From positions 61,378,501-61,442,500 of the forward strand of contig CM060842.1 of assembly GCA_030762175.1 (NCBI GenBank): 64,000 bases of DNA. Reading direction: 5' to 3'. The number at the start of each line of letters is the position of its first letter. Positions within the stretch are counted from its first letter, which is position 1. This stretch comes from Metallyticus violacea (lineage: Eukaryota; Arthropoda; Insecta; Mantodea; Metallyticidae). Position numbers and translations under genes: made by a program. Below, one piece after another: positions 36,191 to 48,639 of the stretch. A model generated the notes under the pieces. That model saw only the letters and a program-made list of their open reading frames with translations, made no database searches and was not told the origin of the DNA.

Positions 36191-37379
36191 GTTAAAAATG
36201 ATTTTATTTTGAACGATAAAATATTTCTGCAAGCAAGTTTCCAGAATTATTTATAATTATGTATACTTAGTTTAAATGTGAAAGAGAAATGTTGCATTAG
36301 GTTTAAAAGTGCAAGAGAGGTTCCGAACTCCATCAAAGATTCTTATCCCATGCATATTCTAGAGAAATATGATTTTCGTTCTTTTTAAACACATTGCTTT
36401 TACTAATTACTGTGTAAGATGAGGACAGCCAACTCCAAGGGGAACTGGACCTCGTGTGCGCCCCCGCCCGTTAAAATGACGAAGTATTGCGGCACTCATG
36501 AGTTCTGCTAATTTTTTTAGCAAAACTTTTCCGGTGAATTTAAGAATTTTCCTGACATATATTGATGGAATCTTTACAATAGTTTGCTAAGAACAGGGCA
36601 AATTTTAACTGCCTGATATTTTTCTAAAGGAAATTGCTTTGTCGCTAATCAGAAAACTTGGTGCTAGACCCAGATTTCTTAACACGCCATATTTATGCCT
36701 ATTTACGTGCTTTAATCCTCAAGAGGTCCTCGGAAAGGCATATGATTACTGACTGGGTAGAATTGGGCGTGGAACGCTTTACCCTCGTGGTCCCATCAAC
36801 AGAATATATAACTATTGACGTTTAGTTTTCTACGGTATTCAAATGTTCTTAAGAAAATATAAAATACTAAGGGAAAAGAAATCATTTGGGTTTCCCTTTT
36901 AAGCGTATCAGAGCATAATGCGCCGAAAATTAACCAAACATGAACAAACGGTGAATTGAAAAGGTAAGTAGAAAATAGGCCACAAAACCCCAGCGTTCTG
37001 TCTTCCGCATCTAAGAGTCTGAACCACCATTTGTTTGCGAGGGGAATATTTCTCAGAAAAAAGGAACATTTAAACACTTTATTATATACTTGTCAACATT
37101 CAAGTGTAATGTTAATAGTCACAGCATTAATATTTGAAGAAGAAGCGAATTTTCCGATTGCTCTTCATAATTTATTTATTTATTTGTCCATTTGATAATT
37201 TACATTAATATATATTTTTTACTGTTTAGCAATCAGCAAGCAAAACTTTAAACTTGTGAAATTGATTTCAAAATACTACATTTATCTTTTTAAAAATGAA
37301 CTATCCAAGGAGAAAATTTCTTTTCCACGCATTTAGTGAGAATCTTAAAAAAAGTATTAAGTACATAAAAAGAATGATG
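36191..37379. other. no recognised feature
   Basis: AT-rich DNA. A 93-residue minus-strand frame at 36796-37077 has no motif that I recognise. Confidence 0.5.
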
Positions 37380-37760
37380 TAACATATTAGACTGAAATGT
37401 ATATTTGAAAGAGGAAAAGCCAAAGTCAGTTATAAGTCCTTCTACTTTAATTACATTTAACCTAAAACGTTCACTGTACTGAAGTTCTGAATTTCTTTCT
37501 TTATACATGTACCTATTTACTCTCATTGTCATTATAATCGTTTTCACTACTAATGGATCACATACTAATCAATTGATTGCTTGAAATGCACAAAAAGATA
37601 ATTAAAACTGAACTGGTACTTGAAGCTATCAATATTCCCACACTTATAGAGAAATCTATACAAATTACAATAGTATGACTATATCTAACACTTCTGTGGA
37701 TCAAAGCAATAAAATTCCTTTTTTGTTCCTTGTATGTAGTAATAAAGTACAAGGGTAGAA
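37380..37760 (+). repeat. dispersed repeat R4, copy b
   Basis: Old direct-orientation relative of 6440-6790. The best part is 37415-37565. Class unknown. Confidence 0.45.
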
Positions 37761-40700
37761 CAAACTTTTGTAGAAATCCTTCTACTAATAATTGAGACTC
37801 TGAGATAAAAAAAAATTGGATATATCACTCGGTAATAGTTTTGAGATATACTTAAAACTATATATAAGTTTGAATAATAGTATTCCATGACCTTATAATT
37901 ACTCTTACACACTCATTAAGAAGTTTTTAATCTTATACTAAAATCTTTAATCATATCATAAAGACAAATAGATATAGAAAATGACTGACCTATCCCTCTA
38001 TTGATTTAAACAACTCATTGTACAAAGATTAAGTGTAACTTTAATATGAATATTATTATAAAATGTTATTTCTGATCATTTCAATATATTAATACATACT
38101 TCTGATAGTATAGAAAATGCCTCATTGAATTATATATAATACACGTCAGAATGGTTTTCTGTTCAGTGTTCCGGCTTATAATATGGATGTAATAATACAT
38201 TTTTTTAATTATTAAATAACCCGAGCTAGAAAAACTTCACTTACAGACTCGTAGTTTTGTCCCTCACCAATCGCCTCATTAATTGCAAATTTCCTTAGAA
38301 CTGGTCAAAGTTCTCTCTTAAGTGCAAAGGGATAATGTCGATCATCCTTAAGACATTCAGTAATTTCAGAAGAATGATGTCCTTGTATGTCCTCGGTAAG
38401 TTGTGAAAATAGGGCACTGTCCCAGTCTTAACGAGCAAAATTCATTCCACTGCTATTAGGCGAAAGAGATACATTTCGATTGAGCAGTGTATTAACATAT
38501 TGTGCTATGTAACAGCTATGTGATTTTTTTTAGTTATTGACTCCTTAAAATGGTGTTAAGTTGTCTCTGGTAATCAAAAAATACATCAAGAGATGTCCCA
38601 AAACAAAAACTCCTATAATAATAACTCATATACCCCTAAAATGTTGACAAGTCCCGTTTTTGATTTCAGCGCCTCGATTCACTTGCAATATATTGTCACT
38701 TGTTGTGGAATAGGGTCCAGGCGTGTACAACGTTAACGCACTTCGTTATAATTCTTTTTACCACGAATTACTTCCACGGTATCCTCATTAACCACCAGCA
38801 GATCAAAGATCGCCTAAACAATAACACTGATAAATTGCCGAAGATGTAAAATAGTTTAGTTGCCATTCGACACCACTCCATGTAGAGTTTGTCTACTGTT
38901 AAGTCCTAGACTTCTTTATCCAGAGAGTGTCTATAGCTAGGCAAAAAAACATTTGATAACGCTAAAAGGCTCTCAGTTTATTAACAAGGAAAACGTGGGG
39001 AGTATGTGTCTCAAACTATAGATCTTCTAACACTTGGCAATGAATTGTACTAACGGATTCGAAACAGCAACCAATTCCTGGTAAGTAGTTCCATGGCGAA
39101 TTAATTTGTGTGTAATAAATCTGATTATATTGTTGTTGTAGCTGTCTGAATCTCACACAACAATCTTGAAGGCTAACGGGTCATTTGAGGAAAACCGCTG
39201 TGATGAATGCTCTTTAATTGTGCTTTTAATTACTTTAAGTTTACTTTATACATCTATTATCTGTTCATTGTTACATACTATCCTGCGTAAATATAATAAT
39301 GCAATGCAGCTCTTTTCTCATTGGCTCCAGGACGACGTACATCCCTGATGCTACGCACAGTAGCCCCTAAAGGAAATTACAATTTAAACTTTAATAAGGG
39401 CTATTTTAATTGATATAACCATTTTTGTGAATACTGTAATAATATTGAGAGTAACCAGTCGTTATTAACACCTTATTATGCATTTTAATTGTTAGTCATT
39501 TACGCACATGTGCAAAGAGGCCGCATAGCAGAAGCATGTGCTGGTCCTGCTTGCATTATAACACACGTCAAGGGAATTCGTTGAAAAGTTGCGACAAGGT
39601 TATCGTGCAAAATCATTATTAATGAAATTAGCGAATAATAACCTGAGTAACAATAAAATACATTGCTTTAGTGTTTGTAGGTCTAATAGTTCCACTTGAT
39701 CAACCGGAGTCATCCACTGCGGAATAATACTTTCGTATTTGTTTACATTGGGATAGAACAGGGAGCGCATTATAGTTTGTATAGTATTTATCAAAGTTTT
39801 TACTTTTTCAGTATCTAAATAAATATGTATTTTATTGATATGAATCCTCACTCTACATGAAGAACTTGTCACCGTGCAGTGTCAAAACTGATCCTCGTCT
39901 ACTCTGGTTCATTCCCTAGCTATAGAAAGATTTCGGACTGTTGCCATTGTCCTTTACGAGTGCAAGACGGGTTGGTGTACGACCGTCTTCGCTACTAACT
40001 AAATAATGCACGGCCCAAGGGAGTATTTTCCAATTATGGAAGTACCTGCTGTCCAAATGCAATTTACTTCGTAATCACTAAGGCAGCTGGGACATCGAAG
40101 CCCCACAGGGTAAATTTTTCATGCACTAAATGTATTTACGGCTTGAGTTTCTGGCTACAGATTCGATGACCGCAGGAATCTAAACGAAGCCCCAAGGCAT
40201 GTCCTTTCCTAAAAATTTTCTGGAGATAAAGGATGGTCAACATCAATTTCAGATGTTACATTGACCTGGAGCTCCGGATATTTTGTGGACTCTTAACTTT
40301 TGACACATTTTATTGCATTGACCATTATTTATCAACGAGTAATATATTAATGGGACGTCAACCATGTTAGAAAATGCTGTGGACTAGCATTCCCATTTAA
40401 GATAATATAATTTTCTCCTTTAATGTGTTTAATGTAGACAAGTATTATAACCATGAAGGCTAGTAAAACAACACGTATCAACTAATTACTACACATGAAA
40501 GCTCCGTCACGCAGGAGCTGCATAAACTGAACGAATTCCTGACCCTAGTAGAGTAACTTTAATGGTACCTTATTAATTAAATGAAATATATGACCACTGA
40601 TAGACAAAGCTATACTTTGTGGGTATTTTTAAAAAATTTTAAATGTAACTATAGTTGTAAACTTGCTCTTGATATCATTTTCACATTGACTAAAATAGAG

Positions 40701-40925
40701 CAAAATAGCTTTCCGTTTTACTGCGTATTTAAGAAGAAAATGTTCATATGTCTTAATGAAACAAAAGCGTGTTACTATTTAAAAGCAATTACAATGTACT
40801 AAGCAAATATACACAATCAACAATAAGCAATGGAAAGTTTCATCGATTTTCATTGGCTGTGAAATTTAATTTAATTGATATTGCAGTAAAAACATGTAAC
40901 AATATCGATTAAATGCTTAATTAAT
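37761..40925. other. no recognised feature
   Basis: AT-rich DNA with a few isolated GC-richer patches (38640-38780, 39890-40230). No gene, tRNA box or transposase motif could be supported. Confidence 0.5.
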
Positions 40926-40931
40926 TTTTCA

Positions 40932-41380
40932 GCGATTTTTAAGTTTGGGTATCAGGTAAACTCCTACTCCTAATATCCGAATTTCTTTATTTTCAGAAAC
41001 TATTTTTTGTATTTTATTAAAGTGGTATATACGGGGTTTCATTGCGAAAAAAAATATTAATGTCACTAGAGCGATTTTTAGCCTGAACCCCCACTAGGTT
41101 TTCAGGTATAAACCCCCCCCCCCTAATGGCCGGATTGCCCAGATTTTCGGAAAGTACTTTTATCAATTTATTTTAAAGAAATTTAGCGAATAACGTTGAG
41201 AAAAACAAAAATTGCGGCCGCTAAGAGCGATTTTTTATTTTATAAAAATTTTCGCTTTAGGATGACTCCCCCCCCCCCCCAATGATCCAATTTTGCTGGT
41301 TAACGAACTCGACGTATCGTTTGTTACTTGATAAACAGTTAAATGCCAAGGTTTCGTTGAGAATGTCGACGAAGGGGGAC
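40932..41380 (+). repeat. three-unit tandem repeat of about 150 bp with C-runs
   Basis: Units begin at GCGATTTTT (40932, 41071, 41227). Each continues through a C-rich centre (CTCCTACTCCTAAT in unit 1, C11 then TAATGG in unit 2, C13 then AATGATCC in unit 3), an AT-rich part, and an end (G/C)(G/T)TT(T/G)CGTTGAG-like segment followed by A-runs. The spacings are about 139 and 156 bp. Units are diverged except at their shared landmarks. The C-run lengths differ (none, 11, 13). Confidence 0.75.
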
Positions 41381-41560
41381 AAAAAAAAAACACACACACA
41401 CATTATTTATTTTTCAATGTCATTTTCGGTGCTTAGTAAGTAGAATCGATGGAGATTTGAAGACATTTTTAAAAAAATCGTTTCATGCGTACAACCGCAT
41501 GAATCCATGAAATCCTCCGGATTTCACTGAAAAGTAATTTATACATTGCGAGAGAAGGGG

Positions 41561-41582
41561 AAAAAAAAAAAAAAAAAAAAAA
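41561..41582. repeat. A22 homopolymer
   Basis: 22 consecutive A preceded by GGGG. No retroelement body that it could terminate was recognised upstream. Confidence 0.9.
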
Positions 41583-42671
41583 GAGTAAAATTCTTGTTCA
41601 CTATGGAAAATCCACAAATTATTCTGGACCGAAGGACTCGCCAACATTCATCACTAGAAAAATGAATGAAATATTGGGTATACCAATAAGAGATACGAAC
41701 AGCTTGTAATGGCCAGCTCAATATGAACGCTCTAGACATTGACAAGATGTCAGAGCTCTATGGTATGGTGGGCAACGTTGCAAAATAATGTCATTTTGAA
41801 CAATAGGTCATATCTACCATGTCCGAGAAGGTATTCGAAGCCACAAATCCAAGCGTACGAGCATATCTCCGTACACTATGCCATAACAGTTTGTTAAATG
41901 TGCCATCATCCCGAAATCTTGAAAGAAAAACATGCTGTAAACAAGCAGTTATCAGTTTTGTCTCCTCAAAAACAGTCAAGCGTAATATTTTAAGTAGCAA
42001 TGTTTTAATTACCATCTCCGAGACTGAAAAGGGATGTTCGCTCATTGATTTTGATATTGGAAATCGCAAAGAGTAGTAACTGCTTTAATCTAACTCCCCG
42101 AAGGACGAAAGGCCAATATACATCCCGAGACCTAAAAGTGGTTTCTGTTTATTATAAAATCCATCGCATTTATTTATATCAAAAGATATATTTAACCTTT
42201 TCCTCTTTTATTTTAACAATATTTTAACTCTGGGTAATAAGGATATATAATATACTATTCTTTAACATTGTGTAATAATTAATGGATTAAGAGAAAATCA
42301 TCTACATTCTAATTGAAATACAGGCTTAAATTTTTAAATATATGCGATTTTTAAATTTTGTCACGATAAAAATAAACAACAAAAAAACTAAGTTTTAAAT
42401 TGCATGCATTATTTGATGTTAAAATCATATTAGAGATACGAGATTAAGTGTAATGGTACATAGGAAAATTTATCTCAAGTATGTAAAACCTAAAATTTAA
42501 ATGATGAGATTTATTAATTAATCTGACGTGCTGCGATTAGCCATTCAACCATCATTGAAAACATCTGAATATGATAGCTAAATAACTTTCCGCCGGTCAA
42601 CTGACAGTCCAAGTCCTACAGGTCAAGTTCGGGGGATAAATACAACGAAATTAGAAGATAGTGAGCAGCAT
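41583..42671. other. no recognised feature
   Basis: Opposed overlapping frames at 41791-42076 (92 and 85 residues) have no recognised motif. The remainder is AT-rich. Confidence 0.45.
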
Positions 42672-42860
42672 AGCGTGGGTTAGCTCAGGCAGTTACTCTT
42701 GGGACTCGTATTTGCGGAGACCCGAGGTTCCAATCCTGCGGCCGATTAACCTGACAGAGATTTTGCGTGGATTTTTTCTCAGTTTATTTTCAGGATAAAT
42801 GCCGAGTATTGAATCATCTTACATTTCATTATTCTGTGTTTGTCCTCGAGGTCCCTTGAC
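42672..42860 (+). mobile_element. tRNA-derived SINE, family E
   Basis: A plus-strand tRNA-like head (42678-42750) has A-box GGTTAGCTCAGGCAGT and B-box GAGGTTCCAATCCTGCGG with normal spacing. It is followed by GGATTTTTTCTCAG…TTTTCAGG and AAATGCCGAGTA, the same type of central domain as in family A, and then a T-rich body. The 3' end is indistinct. Confidence 0.8.
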
Positions 42861-43555
42861 ATTGGACTGACCAGCATTTAGGAAGTACCTCTGTGTACAG
42901 AGATAATTCGCTCACAGGCAGGCGACTGACCCGGACAAACAGTAGGAGGTTTGGGAGGAGGCAAAGAAGAAGAAAGAGAAATACAACGGCAAGACTACGA
43001 GCTGGCACATCTGCATTAAGTAACACAATCGTCCAGGTTAGTTAGTAATGGATATAGTCAGCATTTGCAAAACTTTTATTATGGGTACTAATTTGTTTCA
43101 AAATAGGGACAACAATTCTACGTTATTCTGAAATGATTTTGTTGCTCAACAAGAACATGCTTTAAAGGACAAGTATGAGTATGTTGTTTAAGCGAGCTTT
43201 GCAATATCTATTGCATAGACCACTTATGCATTACAGAAAATCCTTCCGAGTATGTAAAAAATATTTTAGACAGCTCACACTAAAAGTAGTTCTTTTAATG
43301 CAAGTCACTCAAACTAGAAAATGCATTTTATAACATTTAGTCACATTACGGTATTAGTTTATAATGATGCTATTAGTTAATGTTTAAGAAACGAGTAAAG
43401 CTGGTTTCGTAATTTTTATGACTGTAATTGTATAACATTATAATAATTGTTTCATGTTCCATTTTTGTATACCAGAATTATAAAAGAACATTCATGAAAT
43501 ATATAATAAATGTTTAATTCGTTCGTCTATTGTTAGTGTTGTTTGCGAAGAAGAA
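42861..43555. other. no gene; partial R2-like segment at 43245-43345
   Basis: A segment with AAAGTAGTTCTTTTA resembles the left part of R2. Nothing else was recognised. Confidence 0.4.
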
Positions 43556-43579
43556 TTTTTCACAAGTAATATCGCAAGA

Positions 43580-43640
43580 GGGTCTGAAATTACCGATAAA
43601 TTCACGTACGTTCGTGAATTTATCTGGAAAGCTAAGACCC
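43580..43640. other. terminal hairpin of R1 copy b
   Basis: An outer stem GGGTCTGAA/TTAAGACCC-like pairs around a perfect inner 12-bp stem GATAAATTCACG/CGTGAATTTATC. An asymmetric bulge between the stems matches the one in copy a at 8448-8492. The inner stem is longer here. Confidence 0.8.
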
Positions 43641-43859
43641 CGGGATGATATTTATTAGGACTATTTCACAAATAGAATAAGAATTTAAATATAATTACCG
43701 TAAATTTGAGTTATAATATTGTATTAATTGTACGTTTATATTATGAAACTTAAGCCTTTTCAAGTCATCTTGCAACAGGCCAATGTCGATTGTCAATGCC
43801 AATAGAGGAGATCCAAATACGGGTTTAGGACTATTTCATGAATAGAATAAGAATAAAAG

Positions 43860-43861
<2 letters not shown>

Positions 43862-43890
<29 letters not shown>
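43862..43890. repeat. (TA)n microsatellite
   Basis: About 14 TA units inside R1 copy b. Confidence 0.92.
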
Positions 43891-43894
<4 letters not shown>

Positions 43895-44769
43895 TTTTTG
43901 AGTTCAAAATATAGCGATTTCAAGTGTGACTTTATCTTAGTGTTTTATCCTTTTAAAGCTTCTATAATTACTGTTAATTTGTTACACTGCTAATAGTGTT
44001 ACTTTATTTTTATTTTATATATTATATTTGAAATTCTCACACAGAATATAAACAATTGTATAAAATGTTATACTTTTGAATACTTATTCAGACCAATGTT
44101 TTGTTTAACTATTAACACAAGAGACTGAAATACTCGAAAGTCGACTATTACCGCTACCATTCGATTTGCTAATACCAACTGAGAAAAACAAAAGAGATAT
44201 AACATTTTACCATTCTGAACATGTTTATTTATGGTTTCTTAGGCATATATTGTTACATCATTTACACAGCGATTTCAGTCTGTTTAGCTGAATACGTAAA
44301 AACAATTGTTTGAATGAATACATGTTAAGTTATTTACAATTACTGAAAACACAGAAAAGTGACAGTGATATGTGTTCAGGAATTATACAGTGGGGGTATA
44401 GATTTGATTACACTGACCACAAGACAAATGCACTTTGAGTGATAAAACTTTATGATAACTTCGCTTCCATATCGAGCTATTATTGGTCAAAATTGAAAAT
44501 TTTATTTCATTTCATTAGTTGATTTTATTTCACATAAGTGACATAGTCGCAAAAAAGTTTAGCTTCCTGAAAAGGCTAAATTGTCAATAATACCATGAAA
44601 ATTTCAAGTTACTAATTATGGAATATGATAGAGCAATACATAAATTGCTTTCTTGATATTATCGTAACATAATATTCCGTTGATGCCAGCATTTTAGCAA
44701 TGAAAATTGAATGTCATTGTAATATAATATTATGCAATTGTATCATACCATAACATATGACTGCTTGTG

Positions 44770-45315
44770 ATAAACGCTAAAAGTATTTATATTTCTGGCA
44801 CACAAAACCTTTTTTTATAAAACTCCAAAGTTTAATACAAAATGTGAGGATTATCTGTTTAAGCGGGTATAAATTACATATTTTATAATAATGGCAATTG
44901 TTTTTAATTTTAATTTAATTATTTAAAATTTTTAATTTTATAGTTTCGAAATCAGCAGGCAATAAGTGATATTATAATGCAACTATTTTTCCATTCCCAA
45001 CTTATTTGCATAAGTTATTATGTTGTCAAACCTGGAATTATGTAAGCCTGGAAGAAAATCAATAGTAGTTGATACCACCTTTGGGCATGTCCCAAGCCTC
45101 TTTCAGCGCGAGAAAATTAAATTTTTAAAAAATCAATTTAATATAACATAAAGAAAATATAATAACGACAAACACAAGTTTAATTTGTAATTTTTTCCGG
45201 CCGAACACTTTTAAAAAGCCACTATTTCCACAGCAGATATTTGGTAACATCATCCAGATATTTAAGTGAAGTTTCTTCCATGCTGCTCCTAGTGAGAAAT
45301 GCGCCAACTATTTCT
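44770..45315 (+). repeat. dispersed repeat R2, copy b
   Basis: Same-orientation relative of 35430-35945. Best preserved are TATAAATTACATATTTT, AGTTTAATTTGTAATTTTT and GTGAAGTTTCTTCCATGCT followed by TAGTGAGAAATGCG. Confidence 0.55.
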
Positions 45316-46410
45316 CACAAGGAACGTTATGAATATATTTTATTTATGACTAATTAACTTACAATTATTATAGGCAATCTAAATTATAGTTTATGATACA
45401 GGTGGTACAAGCAATTTCATTTTGTTCGTAATTATTCTAATCATAAAATAAAAGCCACTAACACTATATCATAAATAACCATCAACTCGCTCAAAATTAT
45501 TTCTTCTTGTTCCGTACTTAAGGTCTTAGACATATAATTCACATTTTAAATAATTTTCATTAAATTTAAGCCTATTTCTATGTGGAAGAGTTTAGATAAA
45601 GCTTCACATATGTACGCAGATTTCACATGGTAAAAGTGATTTGAATGCGCTTGTACTGACGTAAACAGATATTCCATTCGCACCGAGTCTCAAGGTCGAT
45701 CGAGAAAAACGTGGTGTCGGATCAAATTCAAACTCAGATTGAATTGCACACAAACGTGTGAAATGTTGAATATTGTAATGTGCACACACTATGTACAATT
45801 ATTTACGTACTTTTCTGGGCTTCAGGCAGGAACGCAATCATTTATCAACTCCAGCACTACATTGAAATTACTCTCAAGGTACACAGAAAATAATCGCGAG
45901 TAAAGATATTGCGCAATATAAGGGAAATATACTTAGTTAGGTGAATCTCCTATGTAGCTAAACATAATGTGTGTGCGATACTGAATCGGAAAGCTTTGAG
46001 TAATTAATACATCAAATATAGTAGCAAAAGTACTTAGGGAATATTTGTAGTGTGTAATACTCCACTTGAAAAACTATTAATAAATAAATGCTAAAAGTTA
46101 AACAACAACTATTTTATTGCTTGCCTGACCATGACTGCCCCATGCTACAAAACTTTTTTTTTTCCTTCCGATGTACCAATCACAAAAGAAACGCCGAAAC
46201 ATTTTTACAAGTAAGCAAGGTATATCCTACACACTTACAGGGAGAAAAATGCGCAATGCCCCAAGGAAAAGCCCTAGGGTCGTCCATGACCTCGCCAGTC
46301 ACTCACGTCACCTACCGTTTTTGTACGAGGTCCCTATAACCGGCAAGAACTAAGCTGTACCACTTTCCGAACTCAAATCAATCTTACCCTTACAGGGAAA
46401 GGGATTACTT
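45316..46410. other. no recognised feature
   Basis: AT-rich, becoming GC-richer from 46090. Two overlapping plus-strand frames (46088-46353) show no motif. Confidence 0.45.
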
Positions 46411-46463
46411 ATACACACACACACACGCGCGCGCGCGCGCTTGCGCACGCACACACACACACA
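46411..46463. repeat. alternating (CA)n(CG)n tract, Z-DNA prone
   Basis: CA units pass into about eight CG/GC units (46426-46440) and back into CA units, giving about 50 bp of near-continuous alternating purine and pyrimidine. CG-alternating DNA of this length is the classic Z-forming sequence. Confidence 0.9.
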
Positions 46464-48639
46464 AATTAAAAAAAAAAACTAAGTCATAGTAAACAAACAG
46501 CGAAGCCATGGTAGCTCATAAACATGTATTTTAAAAATACAATTATTTTAAACATAGATACCATTCAACCGTTTAATTAGCAGAAAATGGTTACTATTAT
46601 ACTATTAACACACATAAACCCTAAAAATACTATAATTGTGAATAAAACTTTGTAAATGCTTCATACAAACGAAATATTGCTAATAATATCTATTACTGAA
46701 ATCATTTCAGCTTTTCTATTTCACGTTTTTTCTAGAATTAAGCATTTGTCAAAAACTACGTTAAAATGAAATTGAATGCCTTGTTACGATAAGAACGTAA
46801 TAAAGCAAATAGCTATAATACTTGGTAGACTTCGTTTGTTAGATTTTTGAATCGCTTATTTCTGGGGCTTTCTTTCCCTCTACCCTTTGTGTGACTGATA
46901 GTGACCTTGCACGAGGTCTCACACTGCACTAAGGTGTTATATTGCCTAAGAACTACTTAATGCGGTATATGAAAAATACAAATGATTAAAAGCATTTATT
47001 ACATGTTTGTACATGACAGTGTCTAAGCATGGGCCGTGTTTCTGTTTACACTCCGAGTTGGAACTTGTATTCTATAATGGCATCAACAACCTGTTTTCCA
47101 GCGGCCGTCCTGTAGGGGAGGTTCAACTACGAAATAATGAAAAATTTCCTCTGCAAGTTATTTCGCACCTACTTACTCCATCAACAAACACTAACACATT
47201 CAAGCACTTAAAAGCAAGTTCATATCACGTGAACTCACATTTTCACATTTCCTCAGCAGAGACCACCACACCGAAACACAAACTTCTTCAAGCTATACAA
47301 CGGAGCACCGACAACCACTACTTCTTTGTCGACATTTTCTTCGGTTGTGCCGCGGTCAGCAAGGTTGCTCCTTGGCAGCGACAGCAATACCTGGCTGGTC
47401 TTCTGCGCATGCGCACCAGTCAAATCTCTGCAGGAACAACCAACTTCTTCACATCAACACACGCAGAGTGACCGACCGGCTCACCGAATGTTCTTTCTTG
47501 TCTGTTTAACTTTCCATCTCAGGTGACGCAGTACAGTACCCCATAAGAGTGCATTCACCCAGGTACGTGACCCAAGAGGCCGATCAAATTACTCAAAACA
47601 TTCCAAAATTTCAGGCTCCAGAGCGAAGCAGAGGACCATCTAAGGCGGTACATCAAGAGAATCTCGACTGTGTGCAGCACGATTAAGTTTGTGTACTTTG
47701 TGCCGTTGTAGGGTTGGCAGTCCTTGGCTGGTCTGGCGAGATAGAGAAGAATTTTGACAATGCACAGACTGGGGGGAATAGCATGTCTCACTCTCCTTTG
47801 GAACGTTCTTGTAGTTCAGCTAGAGTGCATTTTACCTTCCCCAGTTTTAAATGATGTCCTAATGCTAAATATTCCTTTTGAAACTACTACACGAGATCAA
47901 TAAATATATGGCCGACCATGAACAATTGAGTTAGATATATAAGATTTACAAACAGTATAGACTTCAGCTAAAAGAAATAAAAAGAAAGTTATTAGTACAT
48001 GATATACGTTTATTTACATACCTAAAAGGATGACAAATTACGGAAATATTATATAAAATATCTATTATATTCTGGTCACAAAATATAAGTAAATACATAA
48101 CAAGCACGGTATGTAAGCTTATAAGTGAAATACAGCATCATCTCTTTTCATTCAGAAACTAAAATTAATGATTAGTGTTGTGCCATTGTTAATTACTAAT
48201 ATAAATATTTTGTGCGTTATATCTACTTTTTAAATGTAGCATTATTGTTAGATTAATACTTTGTTTAAGGATACACTACAATAAAAAGGTACCTGATGAA
48301 AAAATGTGCATTTATTTGTTTATTCTATGTAAACCAGTGATGAATAACTTTAAAAAATATATACATAATATGCAAATGTAGGCATTTAAACTGTTAGTAG
48401 GATAGCAAGGAACCTTTAAAAGTTGTCCGCGGTGTATGAAAGTTTGGGAGCTGCTGATTTAGACCGTCCACTTTTGATCTTGGGTGCTTACATTTTACTC
48501 TTTACCCTCCTTAATCATTTCATTTCCGCTATTTTTATTCTCTTTTCTTTACTTCAGTCAATATCCAGTTTTCGCTTCCACATAAGCAGCTTGTCGCAAC
48601 TCTCACCTTGAAAATTTGTATTTCAGTTTCAAGGATTAG
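46464..48639. other. no supported gene; contains longest open frame
   Basis: The longest open frame in the window (47007-47471, plus, 154 residues) is here. It has no recognisable domain and skewed H/S/T composition. It overlaps a GC-richer patch with an NRF1-type site, so 47250-47480 could be a promoter or CpG-rich patch instead. The rest is AT-rich. Confidence 0.4.
47404..47415. promoter_or_regulatory. palindromic NRF1/Ewg-type site
   Basis: TGCGCATGCGCA is a perfect palindrome and a full match to the NRF1 consensus, bound in insects by the Erect wing relative. It lies in a GC-richer patch (47300-47480). No transcript can be demonstrated from the sequence. Confidence 0.35.

Larger units (their letters stand above)
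43560..44480 (-). mobile_element. unnamed repeat R1, copy b (inverted)
   Basis: Inverted relative of 7670-8530 with all landmarks in the same order on the minus strand, including GCATTTGTCTTGTGGTCAGT, the ATG opening MVKC (complement of 44211-44213) followed by TTTTTCTCAG, GTCGACTTTCG, the GACAATCGACATT segment and the terminal hairpin. It carries about 150 bp extra near 43900-44040 plus a (TA)n expansion at 43862-43890. The copy seems to lie next to or inside R2-like DNA. Confidence 0.75.

Noticed and set aside
41791..42076. Opposed open frames of 92 and 85 residues
   Set aside because: Same pattern of mutual shadow; no recognisable domain.
47007..47471. 154-residue frame, the longest in the window, as a gene
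   Set aside because: No domain, no signal peptide, biased composition, and a regulatory-like site inside; length alone is not evidence here.
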